Source of the DNA: Lachnospiraceae bacterium | Lineage (GTDB): Bacteria > Bacillota > Clostridia > Lachnospirales > Lachnospiraceae | Length of the DNA: 42,718 nucleotides | NCBI GenBank assembly: GCA_022510585.1 | Contig: JAFLTF010000003.1 | Location: 11,036 to 53,753, forward strand | Reading direction: 5' to 3' | In this document: in pieces, positions 24,571 through 34,393 of the stretch | How the letters are laid out: every line of letters begins with the position of its first letter | How positions within the stretch are numbered: the first letter of the stretch is position 1 | Program-made: the position numbers and the translations under genes | Notes under the pieces: generated by a model | The model's input: only the letters and a program-made list of their open reading frames with translations | Databases searched by the model: none | Told to the model about the DNA's origin: nothing

Positions 24571-26016
24571 TTAAATCGGAATCGCCATAAATGCCCTATT
24601 CTCATCATAGCCCAGTCTTGCTGCATCTCCCGTATATGCCTGAACCAGGAATACTTTATCCGTTCTACTGAGAATCCCTGTTCCGTCATCATAATACTCA
24701 TAAATAGTAAAGTATACTTCACCCTCTACACTTAATACAGAACTGAATTGATAACTGTATACGCCGCTCTGACCGGCAACTCTGCCATCTGCATTCTCCA
24801 GATATCCGCTTTCAACCAGCCTTGACACCAGCCTATCAACTGCCTCACTTGTCGTAATTGTGCCATGTAAAGCCAATGTGTAGGTACGCAGCGTAACGTC
24901 GCTGGATACCCCCTCCTCACTGATATTTACAAATTTGAAATGTGTGGTTCCAAGAGGCATTGGTATGGGCCCTGTATAGGGAACGCTGTCTTTGGTAGGT
25001 TCCGATTCATCCGTTGTATAATAAATTTGGCAATCACTTTGACCTGTCACACTGATCATCATCGGTTCCGAATACTCCCCACTGTAAAGATCAACTTCCG
25101 GAGCATTTGGTACTTCCAGGCTGATAAAATAGGTTTTGCTTACAACTTCACTTTTGATGCCATAATCATTAATAAAGACGGCGCTGATCGTATATTCCCC
25201 GTTTTCCAGAAATAAAGGTGCCGTATAAATCTGACTGGACTCATCCGGTATCGATCCGTCTGTCGTATAATAAATCGTACCCGCAGTATTAGAACTTAAT
25301 TTTAAGGGAATCACCTCTGCATAACTGCCTTCCACATAACTGAATTCCGGTTCTTTTGCCATATAGCTCTGGAACATATTCACAATTGTAGGTTCATTGC
25401 ATGCAAGAAGAAGCTCGTTGATCTCTTCATAGCGTTCTTCTTTCTTATAAATTGCAATCATTTTATCATAGGCTTCTTCTATTTCTTCATAAGAATATAT
25501 CCCTTTATCAAGAATCTGTTTTAATGTACGAAGCGCCGACTCATTATCAAACAATAAATAATAGTAATCCGCTTTCAAAAATAAGATTTGGCACAAGCTG
25601 TCATCCTTACCGTAAGCGATATCCAAACAGGCGATTGCCTGTTCATATTGCCCTTGCGCCGCATACTCTTTTGCCTTGTCAATCTGATAGTCTACGGTCC
25701 CGATATGATAGGAATAAATTGCATAAGAAAAAACAGCTGCAAGAAATACAATGAAAATACCAATAAGCACTTTTATCCTACGGCTTTGGCTTGCTTTTTC
25801 TGCCACATCATCAGCATTTTCCAAATCAATGATATCCTGCTGTTGATCCTCGTCCGTTTGTTCGTCATCCTCTAAGACAACAAGCGTAGAGAGAGTTTCT
25901 GTTATGCTGTTTTCAATTTCCGGTTCAAAATCAGGCACGATTTGAATTTCATTTCCGCATGCTTCGCAAATCAAATGGCCCTCTTTCATCTCTTCTCCAC
26001 AATTCGGGCATTTCAT
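24571..26016 (-). CDS. Zinc-ribbon, TPR and CHB_HEX_C-repeat membrane protein
   Basis: This protein of about 481 residues has five parts: an N-terminal zinc ribbon (CPNCGEEMKEGHLICEACGNE), an acidic linker, one membrane helix (about 83-103, VLIGIFIVFLAAVFSYAIYSY), TPR-like helices (AKEYAAQGQYEQAIACLDIAY ... ESALRTLKQILDKG), and two repeats of the kind that follow chitobiase-type enzymes (IYYTTDGSIPDESSQIYTAPL and IYYTTDESEPTKDSVPYTGPI). A C-terminal domain with TYE-rich strands (FTIYEYYDDGTGILSRTDKVFLVQAY) ends the protein. The ribbon is cytoplasmic and the rest should lie outside. The function is unknown; a cell-surface or envelope-monitoring role fits. The ATG at 26016 is eight bases after AAGGAG. 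It lies 14 bases after folD. Confidence 0.88.
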   Translation of the reverse strand: MKCPNCGEEMKEGHLICEACGNEIQIVPDFEPEIENSITETLSTLVVLEDDEQTDEDQQQDIIDLENADDVAEKASQSRRIKVLIGIFIVFLAAVFSYAIYSYHIGTVDYQIDKAKEYAAQGQYEQAIACLDIAYGKDDSLCQILFLKADYYYLLFDNESALRTLKQILDKGIYSYEEIEEAYDKMIAIYKKEERYEEINELLLACNEPTIVNMFQSYMAKEPEFSYVEGSYAEVIPLKLSSNTAGTIYYTTDGSIPDESSQIYTAPLFLENGEYTISAVFINDYGIKSEVVSKTYFISLEVPNAPEVDLYSGEYSEPMMISVTGQSDCQIYYTTDESEPTKDSVPYTGPIPMPLGTTHFKFVNISEEGVSSDVTLRTYTLALHGTITTSEAVDRLVSRLVESGYLENADGRVAGQSGVYSYQFSSVLSVEGEVYFTIYEYYDDGTGILSRTDKVFLVQAYTGDAARLGYDENRAFMAIPI

Positions 26017-26030
26017 AGGCAGCACTCCTT

Positions 26031-26876
26031 CTAGCTGTTTAAAGTAATCGACTCTACACAGTTGTTCATCAGCATGGCAATTGTCATCGGTCCGACTCCT
26101 CCCGGAACCGGTGTGATTGCACTACAAACAGGAGCGACATCGTCATAATCCACATCTCCGCACAACTTGTTGTTTTCATTTCTATGGATTCCTACATCTA
26201 TGACAACAGCGCCTGCCTTCACATACTCTCTTGTGATCATTTTCGGCTTTCCGATTGCAACCACCAGAATATCCGCTCTCCTGGTTATTTCTTTTAAATC
26301 TTTGGTTTTAGAATGGCACACGGTAACGGTACCGTTTTCTTTAAGCAGTAAAAGTGCCATCGGCTTTCCTACTATATTGCTTCTGCCTATGATGACACAT
26401 TCTTTCCCGGCTATTTCAATTCCGGAACGTTTCAAAAGCTGTATAATTCCGGCAGGCGTACAGGATACAAAGCCTTTTTGCCCGATACATAGTGCCCCTA
26501 CACTCTGTGGATGAAAGCCATCCACATCTTTCTTTGGATCGATGGAACGAATAACGGCATCCTCATCTATATGTCCGGGAAGAGGAAGCTGTACCAAAAT
26601 ACCGTTTACGTCCTTTCTGTCATTCAATTCGCCGATTAATTGAAGAAGTTCCTCCTGTGCAGTATTTTCCGGCAATTCATAGGATAAAGAATCAATGCCT
26701 ACATAGGCGCAGGCCTTCTTCTTATTATTTACATATACACTTGAAGCCGGGTCGTTTCCCACTTGAATAACGGCAAGACAAACGGAAGTACCGCCTTTTT
26801 TCATTGCCGCAACTTTTTCTTTCAGCTCTTCTTTGATTTGAGCGGAGATTGTTTTTCCGTCTATGATTTTGGGCAT
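26031..26876 (-). CDS. folD: Bifunctional methylene-THF dehydrogenase / methenyl-THF cyclohydrolase
   Basis: FolD interconverts 5,10-methylene-, methenyl- and 10-formyl-THF with NADP+. Of 281 residues, the diagnostic stretches are YVNNKKKACAYVGIDS (Lys of the active site), VNGILVQLPLPGHID, DGFHPQSVG, CVIIGRSNIVGKPMALLLL (NADP loop) and GGVGPMTIAMLMNN at the end. The ATG at 26876 is seven bases after AAAGGAG; the frame extends six codons upstream. It lies immediately after fhs and before the zinc-ribbon/CHB_HEX_C gene, a folate one-carbon pair. Confidence 0.98.
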   Translation of the reverse strand: MPKIIDGKTISAQIKEELKEKVAAMKKGGTSVCLAVIQVGNDPASSVYVNNKKKACAYVGIDSLSYELPENTAQEELLQLIGELNDRKDVNGILVQLPLPGHIDEDAVIRSIDPKKDVDGFHPQSVGALCIGQKGFVSCTPAGIIQLLKRSGIEIAGKECVIIGRSNIVGKPMALLLLKENGTVTVCHSKTKDLKEITRRADILVVAIGKPKMITREYVKAGAVVIDVGIHRNENNKLCGDVDYDDVAPVCSAITPVPGGVGPMTIAMLMNNCVESITLNS

Positions 26877-26910
26877 TGATGACTCTCCTTTCATAGTCCG
26901 CGCATTTTTA

Positions 26911-28581
26911 CTAAAACAGTCCGGTTATAACACCGTTGTCATTTACATCTATCCCAAATGCTGCCGGTTTTTTCGGCAGTCCCGGCATCGTCATTACAGC
27001 TCCGGTCAACACTACGACAAAGCCTGCTCCTGCGGACACATAGGCTTCCCTGATCGTAATCTCAAAGTTTTCCGGTCTGCCAAGCAGGGTGGGATCATCC
27101 GATAAAGAATACTGCGTTTTGGCCATACAAACCGGCAGATTTCCAAAACCTAAGCTTTCCAGCTTCTGTATCTGCGTTTTTGCAGAAGGTGTATAAACTA
27201 CATTTTTGGCTCCATAGATTTCCCGTGCTACAGTTTGGATCTTTTCCATCAGAGAAATTGTCGATTCATAAAGCGGACAAAATGCAGATGATTTGGTCTC
27301 TAAGGTATGTAACACCTTCCTGGCAAGCATAATACCGCCTTCTCCACCTTTCTCCCACACCTGTGAAAGTTCAAATTCACAATTTCTTTCTTCACAGAAT
27401 TGTCTTACAAAGTCAACTTCCGCGGTGGTATCTGTCACAAAGGAATTTAAGGTGACTATGATCGGCACCCCGTACTTTTGCAGATTTTCAATATGCTTTT
27501 CCAGATTGACAATCCCTTTTTTTAATGCCTCCATATTTTCTGCAGACAATTCTTCCTTAGGCACGCCGCCATTATATTTAAGCGCCCGAATCGTTGCCAC
27601 CAAAACAACGGCATCCGGTTTCAGATCTGCCATCACACACTTGATATCAAAGAACTTCTCTGCTCCGAGATCGGCGCCAAAACCTGCTTCTGTAATCACA
27701 TAATCAGCCATTTTTAGGGCTGTTTTAGTAGCTCTAATGGAATTGCAGCCATGGGCTATATTGGCAAAAGGACCTCCGTGAATCAGCGCCGGCGTATGTT
27801 CAAGGGTTTGGATCAAATTTGGCTTCATGGCATCCTTTAACAGGGTCGCCATGGCTCCTACCGCATTTAAATCTGCCGCAGTCACGGGGTTCCCTTCATA
27901 GTTATAAGCCACAATGATTCTGCCCAGTCTTTCCTTTAAATCCCTGATATCCGAGGCAAGACATAGGATCGCCATGATTTCCGAAGCCACTGTGATCACA
28001 AAATGATCTTCCCTTACGGTTCCGTCCGTTTTATTTCCAAGTCCTACTACAATATTTCTAAGCACCCTGTCATTCATATCCAGACATCTTTTCCATACCA
28101 CTTGTCTGGGGTCAATCCCAAGCTCATTTCCCTGTTGGATATGGTTGTCCAACAATGCGGCAAGAAGATTGTTGGCAGAAGTTACCGCATGAAAATCTCC
28201 AGTAAAATGTAAATTCAAGTCCTCCATCGGAACTACCTGGGCATAACCGCCCCCCGCAGCGCCGCCTTTGATACCAAAACATGGACCTAAAGAAGGCTCG
28301 CGTAAAGCCAGGATTGCCTTCTTCCCCATCTTTCCAAACGCCTGTCCCAGACCAATGCTGGTTGTAGTCTTCCCTTCTCCTGCCGGTGTCGGATTGATCG
28401 CCGTTACCAAAATCAGTTTTCCATCCGGAGCATCTTGAATGCTTTTTATATATTCCTCTGTAATTTTGGCCTTGTATTTTCCGTATAATTCCAGATCATC
28501 ATCGTGCATCCCCAGTTGTCCCGCCACCGTCACGATAGGCTCAAGGACAGCTTCTCTGGCAATTTCAATATCTGTTTTCAT
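26911..28581 (-). CDS. fhs: Formate-tetrahydrofolate ligase
   Basis: Fhs joins formate to THF using ATP, giving 10-formyl-THF; it feeds FolD and is central to acetogenic and purine one-carbon metabolism. The 556 residues show [24 protein letters not shown] (P-loop), [49 protein letters not shown], and the C-terminal [22 protein letters not shown] chose the ATG at 28581, eight bases after AAGG, giving [12 protein letters not shown]; the frame extends seven codons upstream into ftsK. Translation is linked to ftsK, which ends four bases earlier. Confidence 0.98.
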   Translation of the reverse strand: MKTDIEIAREAVLEPIVTVAGQLGMHDDDLELYGKYKAKITEEYIKSIQDAPDGKLILVTAINPTPAGEGKTTTSIGLGQAFGKMGKKAILALREPSLGPCFGIKGGAAGGGYAQVVPMEDLNLHFTGDFHAVTSANNLLAALLDNHIQQGNELGIDPRQVVWKRCLDMNDRVLRNIVVGLGNKTDGTVREDHFVITVASEIMAILCLASDIRDLKERLGRIIVAYNYEGNPVTAADLNAVGAMATLLKDAMKPNLIQTLEHTPALIHGGPFANIAHGCNSIRATKTALKMADYVITEAGFGADLGAEKFFDIKCVMADLKPDAVVLVATIRALKYNGGVPKEELSAENMEALKKGIVNLEKHIENLQKYGVPIIVTLNSFVTDTTAEVDFVRQFCEERNCEFELSQVWEKGGEGGIMLARKVLHTLETKSSAFCPLYESTISLMEKIQTVAREIYGAKNVVYTPSAKTQIQKLESLGFGNLPVCMAKTQYSLSDDPTLLGRPENFEITIREAYVSAGAGFVVVLTGAVMTMPGLPKKPAAFGIDVNDNGVITGLF

Positions 28582-28585
28582 ATGA

Positions 28586-31189
28586 TTAACCTTGCCTTTC
28601 ATCTTTATCTAACAACTGCTCAAATTCCACTGCCGACATCAGAACCTTACGCGGCTTTGTTCCCTCTTCTTCCCCTACAACTCCGGCTTCACATAACTGA
28701 TCCATAATTCTGGCCGCCCTGTTAAAGCCAATCTTAAAAACTCTCTGCAACATACCGATGGAGGCCTTATCCTTCTCAATGATAAATCTGCCCGCATCCG
28801 CAAAATGTTCATCATATTCGGAGTCGGAGGAAGCTGCACCATTTCCTGCGTTTGCACTTTCTGATCCTATGCTTTTGATCTTTTCTTCAATATCTTCATT
28901 GTATACATTTCCGATTGCCTGATTCTTTAGAAAATCTACCACATCCGATACTTCCTTATCGGACACAAATGCCCCCTGAATCCTGGCCGGCTTAGGATAT
29001 CCCTGTGGATAAAACAGCATATCCCCTTTTCCCAGCAGTTTTTCTGCTCCAACCATATCTAAAATGGTTCTGGAGTCCACACCGCTGGATACTGCAAAAG
29101 CCACACGGCTTGGCATATTCGCCTTGATCAGACCTGTAATAACATCTACAGAAGGTCTTTGTGTTGCTATGATCAGATGGATTCCGCAAGCTCTTGCAAG
29201 CTGTGCCAGACGACAGATGGACTCTTCCACTTCTCCCGGAGAAACCATCATCAAATCTGCCAATTCGTCTACAATGATCAGAATCTGCGGCAGCTTTTCA
29301 GGTGCATCGTTTCTCCCTTCCGCTTTCATACTTTCCGCTTTTTTATTATATCCTTTTAGATCCCGCACATTAAAATCAGCAAATTTCTTATAACGTTCGG
29401 TCATTTCCGCTACGCCCCAGTGTAGAGCTGCGGCGGCTTTTTTCGGGTCTGTTACCACCGGAATAAGCAGATGGGGAATCCCGTTATAAACATTTAATTC
29501 CACAACCTTCGGATCTATCATGATCAACTTTACATCATCGGGATGTGCTTTGTACAGAATGCTCATGATAATTGTATTGATACATACGGATTTACCGGAG
29601 CCCGTTGCTCCCGCAATCAGCATATGCGGCATTTTGGCAATATCCGTAACCACAGTCTTTCCGCCAATATCTTTTCCCACTGCAAATGCCAGATTGGACG
29701 GAAATTCCCGAAATTCTTTAGACTCCAGCAGGTCTCGTAATGCAACTGCTGAATTTTCCTTGTTTGGCACTTCAATTCCTACAGCAGCCTTGCCCGGAAT
29801 CGGAGCTTCGATCCGGATATCGGTAGCCGCCAGATTCAGCTTGATATCATCAGCAAGGCCAACTATTTTACTGACTTTTACGCCCTGTTCCGGCTGAAGT
29901 TCATATCTTGTAACAGAGGGTCCGCGGCTGATATCCGTAACCGTCACTTTGACCCCAAACGTATTCAAAGTCTGTTCTAACCTTGCCGCCGTCTCCTTTA
30001 GTTCTCTGTCTGAATTGCCGCCGCCTTGGCCTTTTCCTTTCGCAAGCCTGTTATATGGCGGAAAATGATACTGCTTGGGTACCTTGTTTTCTGTCCTTGG
30101 CGCGCTTTCCGTAACTGTAGTATTAACAGTATGCTCTGTTGTTCTTTCAGACGATTTGGCTATAGGGCGAATCCGTTCCGGTGCAGGCGTTTCTTGGATC
30201 TCCATTTTTATTTCATCTAATTCATCCGACTCATTTTCAATAAAATGATATGTATCCTGACTCCTGACAATCGGTACATCTTCTTCTATGTCTGCATTTA
30301 TCGTGATCTCATGAACATCATCCCTAAATTTCTCCGAATCTTCCTTTTCTTTTTTTGAAACGGCATTTAAAGTGGTATCCATCATCACACCGGAAACTTT
30401 TTTGTCCATGCGGAGGATCTTTTCATTCTCTTTTTCTTCCTCCAGCTGCCGTCTTCGCTCTTCCTCCATTTCACGGCGTTTATCCATTGCGTCCCGTCTT
30501 TCTTTCGCTCTTTCTCTTCTGTACGCGGCATCTTCAACCGAACGTTCATAGACTTTTCTGCCCTGCGAGGCTACGCCGCCGAGGAAGGATTTTTCTGTTA
30601 CGATCACGGCGCAGATGATACTCACTACGATGATTGCAAGTACCGTTCCTACCGTTCCAAGCAGTTTATAGAAAGCATAGGCAATAGAGCCGGCAATGAT
30701 ACCGCCTCCGTTTCTGCCTTCACTGCATCTTACATAGATTTCCTTTATCTGATAGGTATCTGTTTCCGAATACCCGGCATTTATCAACTCAAAAACCATA
30801 CCAGCCATCAAAAAAAGGAGGATCCCGGCAACCAGCTTCCTGGTTGCAATATTATTTCCTATATTGGATACGCCAAACGCAATCGCAAAAAAGAAGATCA
30901 ACGGCGCCACATAGGCCATGAGCCCAAATATTCCGAACATAAAAGAACTGACAGCATTACCTACCGTACCGACGATACCAAAGTTACATAAAAAGAGAAT
31001 TACCGCAAGAGCCAGAAATGCGATCACAATGATCTCGTTACGGATTGCCATATCCATCGGCTCACCACGTCTCTGTCTGTTTGCATTTCCGGTGTTTCCT
31101 GTATTTCTACTGTTCGTTGTTTTTCTTCTGGATGAAACGCCGGTCCCGTTTTTGCCCGTTCCGGCTCCTCTTCCCTGATTTGATGACAT
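28586..31189 (-). CDS. ftsK: DNA translocase FtsK/SpoIIIE
   Basis: This protein of about 867 residues pumps chromosomal DNA through the division or sporulation septum. Four membrane helices lie in the first 190 residues, followed by a basic, charged linker ([34 protein letters not shown]). The motor has the Walker A motif [17 protein letters not shown] and Walker [12 protein letters not shown]. The C-terminal gamma winged helix ([33 protein letters not shown]) reads DNA polarity sequences. The ATG at 31189 is six bases after GGAGG; an upstream in-frame ATG at 31213 would add eight residues. A near-consensus promoter precedes it. It is followed by fhs. Confidence 0.97.
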   Translation of the reverse strand: MSSNQGRGAGTGKNGTGVSSRRKTTNSRNTGNTGNANRQRRGEPMDMAIRNEIIVIAFLALAVILFLCNFGIVGTVGNAVSSFMFGIFGLMAYVAPLIFFFAIAFGVSNIGNNIATRKLVAGILLFLMAGMVFELINAGYSETDTYQIKEIYVRCSEGRNGGGIIAGSIAYAFYKLLGTVGTVLAIIVVSIICAVIVTEKSFLGGVASQGRKVYERSVEDAAYRRERAKERRDAMDKRREMEEERRRQLEEEKENEKILRMDKKVSGVMMDTTLNAVSKKEKEDSEKFRDDVHEITINADIEEDVPIVRSQDTYHFIENESDELDEIKMEIQETPAPERIRPIAKSSERTTEHTVNTTVTESAPRTENKVPKQYHFPPYNRLAKGKGQGGGNSDRELKETAARLEQTLNTFGVKVTVTDISRGPSVTRYELQPEQGVKVSKIVGLADDIKLNLAATDIRIEAPIPGKAAVGIEVPNKENSAVALRDLLESKEFREFPSNLAFAVGKDIGGKTVVTDIAKMPHMLIAGATGSGKSVCINTIIMSILYKAHPDDVKLIMIDPKVVELNVYNGIPHLLIPVVTDPKKAAAALHWGVAEMTERYKKFADFNVRDLKGYNKKAESMKAEGRNDAPEKLPQILIIVDELADLMMVSPGEVEESICRLAQLARACGIHLIIATQRPSVDVITGLIKANMPSRVAFAVSSGVDSRTILDMVGAEKLLGKGDMLFYPQGYPKPARIQGAFVSDKEVSDVVDFLKNQAIGNVYNEDIEEKIKSIGSESANAGNGAASSDSEYDEHFADAGRFIIEKDKASIGMLQRVFKIGFNRAARIMDQLCEAGVVGEEEGTKPRKVLMSAVEFEQLLDKDERQG

Positions 31190-31216
31190 AGCTAACCTCC
31201 ATGTATTACACACAAT

Positions 31217-31245
31217 AGTATAGCATTTTCAATATTACTTGTCAT
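31217..31245 (-). promoter_or_regulatory. Extended -10 promoter of ftsK
   Basis: Minus strand ATGACA (31245-31240), 17 bases, then TGC-TATACT (-10 at 31222-31217). It lies between the tepA-type stop codon (31249) and the ftsK ATG, giving ftsK its own start despite the short gap. Confidence 0.7.
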
Positions 31246-31248
31246 CCC

Positions 31249-31995
31249 TTATTTTGTATCTCTCTTTCCACGCTCTACCATATCGTGAATGTGTTTGATA
31301 GCATCTTTGATTCCGCCCACTTCGTTGATGATCCCTTCCTCCACAGCTTCCCTGCCGACCAGAACGGTTCCCACATCCTTTGTCAGCATTCCGGTTTCCA
31401 TCATCAGCTCTTCAAGACGAGCTTTCGATATCTTACAATGTTCACATACAAAACCCGTGATGCGGTTCTGAATTTGCTTAAAATAATCGAAAGTCTGCTG
31501 TACGCCGATCACCATACCGTTTAAGCGGACCGGGTGAATCACCATAGTGCCTGTTGGTACAATATAGGAATAATCTGTACTGACTGCAATCGGAACGCCG
31601 ATAGAATGGCTGCCGCCAAGTACCAGTGAAACAGTAGGTTTACTCAAAGATGAGATCATTTCCGCTATCGCAAGCCCGGCTTCCACATCTCCTCCCATCG
31701 TATTAAGCAGGATCAGAACTCCATCTATTTTTTTACTATCCTCAATGGCAGCAAGTTGTGGCAGAATATGCTCGTATTTTGTAGTTTTGGAAGTACTTCC
31801 CAGATTATCATGCCCTTCGATTTCACCAATGATTGTAATAAGATGTAAGTTATGCGCAGATTCATTCTCATCAAGCGTCAACTGCCCAGTAGACTGAATT
31901 CTCTCATCTCTGTGTTTTTCCGCATCTGCCTTTGTTTTTTTTCTGTTATCTTCCTGCTCTTCGCCTTCTTTTTTACTACTTTGTTTATTTCCCAT
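31249..31995 (-). CDS. ClpP-fold serine protease-like protein (TepA/YmfB type)
   Basis: This 248-residue protein has a charged, low-complexity N-terminus (about 50 residues, SSKKEGEEQEDNRKKTKADAEKH) and then a ClpP-like domain: ITIIGEIEG, DGVLILLNTMGGDVEAGLAIAEMI, LVLGGSHSIGVPIAVSTDYSYIVPTGTMVIHPVRLNG. Ser in GGSHSIG and His in VIHPVRL match ClpP catalytic residues. The family member TepA of Bacillus is linked to protein export, and its neighbour in many Firmicutes is ftsK, as here. The membrane-associated or secreted status is unclear because no signal peptide is seen. AAAGGCGG lies about nine bases before the ATG. Confidence 0.92.
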   Translation of the reverse strand: MGNKQSSKKEGEEQEDNRKKTKADAEKHRDERIQSTGQLTLDENESAHNLHLITIIGEIEGHDNLGSTSKTTKYEHILPQLAAIEDSKKIDGVLILLNTMGGDVEAGLAIAEMISSLSKPTVSLVLGGSHSIGVPIAVSTDYSYIVPTGTMVIHPVRLNGMVIGVQQTFDYFKQIQNRITGFVCEHCKISKARLEELMMETGMLTKDVGTVLVGREAVEEGIINEVGGIKDAIKHIHDMVERGKRDTK

Positions 31996-32073
31996 AAAAC
32001 AATTCCGCCTTTCTCATCGTAATTCTATTTTAGTTTGAGTGATATTCGGATTTTTATTCCTATTCCGGCTAAA

Positions 32074-32124
32074 ATAAAAAATGCAGATGTCAGGAAAACC
32101 ATATAGTCTGCCTGATACCTGCAT
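32074..32124 (-). terminator. Strong rho-independent terminator after the sortase gene
   Basis: The minus strand forms a 14-position stem, ATGCAGGTATCAGG with CCTGACATCTGCAT, with one mismatch and one G-T pair, then six T. It lies 37 bases past the sortase stop codon and separates it from the tepA-type gene. The remaining 31996-32073 segment is AT-rich with no sure promoter. Confidence 0.92.
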
Positions 32125-32160
32125 CTTATCATCTCATTTTTTATATGCTATTCTAATATT

Positions 32161-33315
32161 CTATTCAATTTTCTTTGCCACAACGACAAATCTTCCGTCC
32201 TCTTCGGAATTATCGCAAGTAGAAAGGGTAAGCAGGGAGTCACCGTAGCTTGCCGTCACCCCCGTATCATACATGGACAGTTCCTTCATTTCCTGCATAT
32301 TGGAATTAAATTCCTGTTCGGATACCGCATTTAGAAATTGATAGTATTTAAAAACAACTTCATCCTCATTGTAGATCCTGGATCGAAAAACATACATCAC
32401 CTCATAGGTTCCTTTTTCATAAATCGTATCAAACTGAATCTTGGAATGATCCTTATAGTAACTCTCGCTACTGTATTTATTCAAATTTCCGAACATTTTA
32501 CCTGATTTCATATGATGTCCGTAGATTATGAGGTTTGTACTTCTATGAACAACATCACAATCAGCATCCAGAAAAAGGCTTCCGTTTTTGTCATATTCCT
32601 GGTTGTAGTTGTGATCCAGATAGTATTCATTATTTGATGTCTGCATAACCGGATAATCAATGTTGGTATCATCGATTTTCAGCCATCCGATCAATTTCTT
32701 GTTCTTATTATATAAAGTCTGGTATTCTTCCAGAACTGTCAGTTCTATTTCTTCCTCTTCGGTACGGTGAATCACAACATTGGGTCTCCCTGTCGCCAAA
32801 GCATTACTGCCTTTTAGATCTGCCAGGTCTTCATATTGGGTCTGCGTCTTGTCAGAATAATAATAGTAGACTCCGTAATAGCCAAAGCAGCCTATCGCAA
32901 TCAGACTGCACAAGATAACAATTATCTTTCTTCTTATTTCATTCTTTTTGAGAACAGATTTGATCTCTTTCTGCATCTGTTCGTCATAAGCCTCTAACGC
33001 AGGCGTATTTTTTTTAATATCTGTCTTTTTCGATTTTTTATTTTGTTTCGGGAGTTTGACCTTACTATCCTCCGTATAGCCCTGTTTTTTATATTTATTT
33101 GCAAGTTCCTCGATTTCTTCTTCAAAGTCTTCGCCAACCAACGTTGTAAAATGGTATTCTCCGGCTGACAACTCTGTCCACAAACTGATTACTTCTCCCG
33201 GTTGCTGCATATTTACTTTCGCTTTGATTGCATCAATTTTAGCCTGATCGCGCAGCGCTGCATCATAATCCGCTTTTGTACGGAACTGCCTTCCCGCAAC
33301 TATTAAATCAGCCAT
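32161..33315 (-). CDS. Class B sortase with cytoplasmic N-terminal module
   Basis: This 384-residue membrane transpeptidase should cleave a sorting signal and attach a protein to the cell wall or to another surface protein. The C-terminal sortase domain (about 190-384) has the catalytic His in IIYGHHMKSGKMF, Cys in LLTLSTCDN and Arg in EDGRFVVVAKK. One helix (about 130-150) anchors it. The N-terminal 125 residues are cytoplasmic, with a folded-looking module (IVAGRQFRTKADYDAALRDQAKIDAIKAKV ... FTTLVGEDFEEEIEELA) and a Lys-rich linker. No sortase substrate gene is in the window. The class is assigned from the motif spacing. The ATG at 33315 follows AAAGGGG. Confidence 0.94.
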   Translation of the reverse strand: MADLIVAGRQFRTKADYDAALRDQAKIDAIKAKVNMQQPGEVISLWTELSAGEYHFTTLVGEDFEEEIEELANKYKKQGYTEDSKVKLPKQNKKSKKTDIKKNTPALEAYDEQMQKEIKSVLKKNEIRRKIIVILCSLIAIGCFGYYGVYYYYSDKTQTQYEDLADLKGSNALATGRPNVVIHRTEEEEIELTVLEEYQTLYNKNKKLIGWLKIDDTNIDYPVMQTSNNEYYLDHNYNQEYDKNGSLFLDADCDVVHRSTNLIIYGHHMKSGKMFGNLNKYSSESYYKDHSKIQFDTIYEKGTYEVMYVFRSRIYNEDEVVFKYYQFLNAVSEQEFNSNMQEMKELSMYDTGVTASYGDSLLTLSTCDNSEEDGRFVVVAKKIE

Positions 33316-33354
33316 AATAAAAACAACCCCTTTTATAAAAGACCTTTTATTGCT

Positions 33355-34314
33355 TTATTTTTCTGGATTACAGGTTGAAATGATGATCTGCATGTTTCCC
33401 TGCAGATATGCTTCTCCATATTCAGCCGGCAGGATAAAATGATCCCCTTTTTGAATCTTTTGTCCGTCTATCAGACCTTCCCCTTCAATGACACTCATGA
33501 TCATAAAAGGCTGATCCTGCTTCATAACAAAGGGGGTTGTTATATCCAATTTCCAGATTTTATAGAATTCGCAGGATATCAAAAGATTCAATTTATTCTG
33601 CGGAAGACCGTCCGTTTTCTCCCTGCATTCCGCCTCCGGTCTGGCAGGTACAGTGATCACATCCAAACTTTCTTTGATATGAAGCTGTCTGAGCTTTCCG
33701 TCAGAGAGGCGGTCATAATCATATACACGATAAGTAATATCGCTGTTTTGCTGTACTTCTAAAAGCAATAGGCCTGCTGTGATCGCATGGACGGTTCCCG
33801 GCTCATTTTGAATGATATCACCCTTTTTTACCGATATCTTCCGAATAAACTCCTTCCATCTGCCATTGTTTATCATATCCGACAATTCTTCTTTATTCCT
33901 GGCGTTGTGCCCAAAAACCATTTCGGCATTTTCTGGACAGTCCAGTACATACCACCATTCCGCTTTCCCCAATGAACCGTTTTCATGAAGATTCGCATAT
34001 GTATCGTCAGGGTGCACCTGAATGCTTAAATCCTTTTTGGCGTCAAGAATCTTAATAAGCAGGGGGAATCTATCCAAACCCATATTGCCAAACAATTCGG
34101 GTTTCTTCTCCCACAATTCCGATAGGGTATATCCCTTATAAATACCGTTCTTAACGGTACAGTCACCGCCCTGACGGGCGCTGACTGCCCAACATTCTCC
34201 TACATGGTCTCCCGGAATCTGATATTTCCATTCGGTTCCCAATCTGTTACCGCCCCATATCATCTGTTTAAAGACAGGATTTAAAAATAAGGCAGGCTGT
34301 CTCTTTTCACGCAT
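33355..34314 (-). CDS. manA: Mannose-6-phosphate isomerase, class I
   Basis: ManA interconverts mannose-6-phosphate and fructose-6-phosphate with bound zinc. The 319-residue length and stretches LNPVFKQMIWGGNRLGTEWKYQIPG, PLLIKILDAKKDLSIQVHPDDTYA (zinc histidine), EWWYVLDCPENAEMVFGHNA and GTVHAITAGLLLLEVQQNSDITYRVYDYDR are those of the Firmicutes short form. A good promoter precedes it. It lies 39 bases upstream of the sortase gene and may be transcribed with it. Confidence 0.97.
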   Translation of the reverse strand: MREKRQPALFLNPVFKQMIWGGNRLGTEWKYQIPGDHVGECWAVSARQGGDCTVKNGIYKGYTLSELWEKKPELFGNMGLDRFPLLIKILDAKKDLSIQVHPDDTYANLHENGSLGKAEWWYVLDCPENAEMVFGHNARNKEELSDMINNGRWKEFIRKISVKKGDIIQNEPGTVHAITAGLLLLEVQQNSDITYRVYDYDRLSDGKLRQLHIKESLDVITVPARPEAECREKTDGLPQNKLNLLISCEFYKIWKLDITTPFVMKQDQPFMIMSVIEGEGLIDGQKIQKGDHFILPAEYGEAYLQGNMQIIISTCNPEK

Positions 34315-34350
34315 GATTTCTTATTTCCTCTCAAAGTCAATCCTGAATTA

Positions 34351-34379
34351 ATTTTACTATTAATCCTTACAAATAACAA
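34351..34379 (-). promoter_or_regulatory. Sigma-A-type promoter of manA
   Basis: Minus strand TTGTTA (34379-34374), 17 bases, then TAAAAT (34356-34351), 37 bases before the manA ATG. It is inside the 79-base gap after the germination gene. Confidence 0.55.
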
Positions 34380-34393
34380 TCCAAAAATATTCT

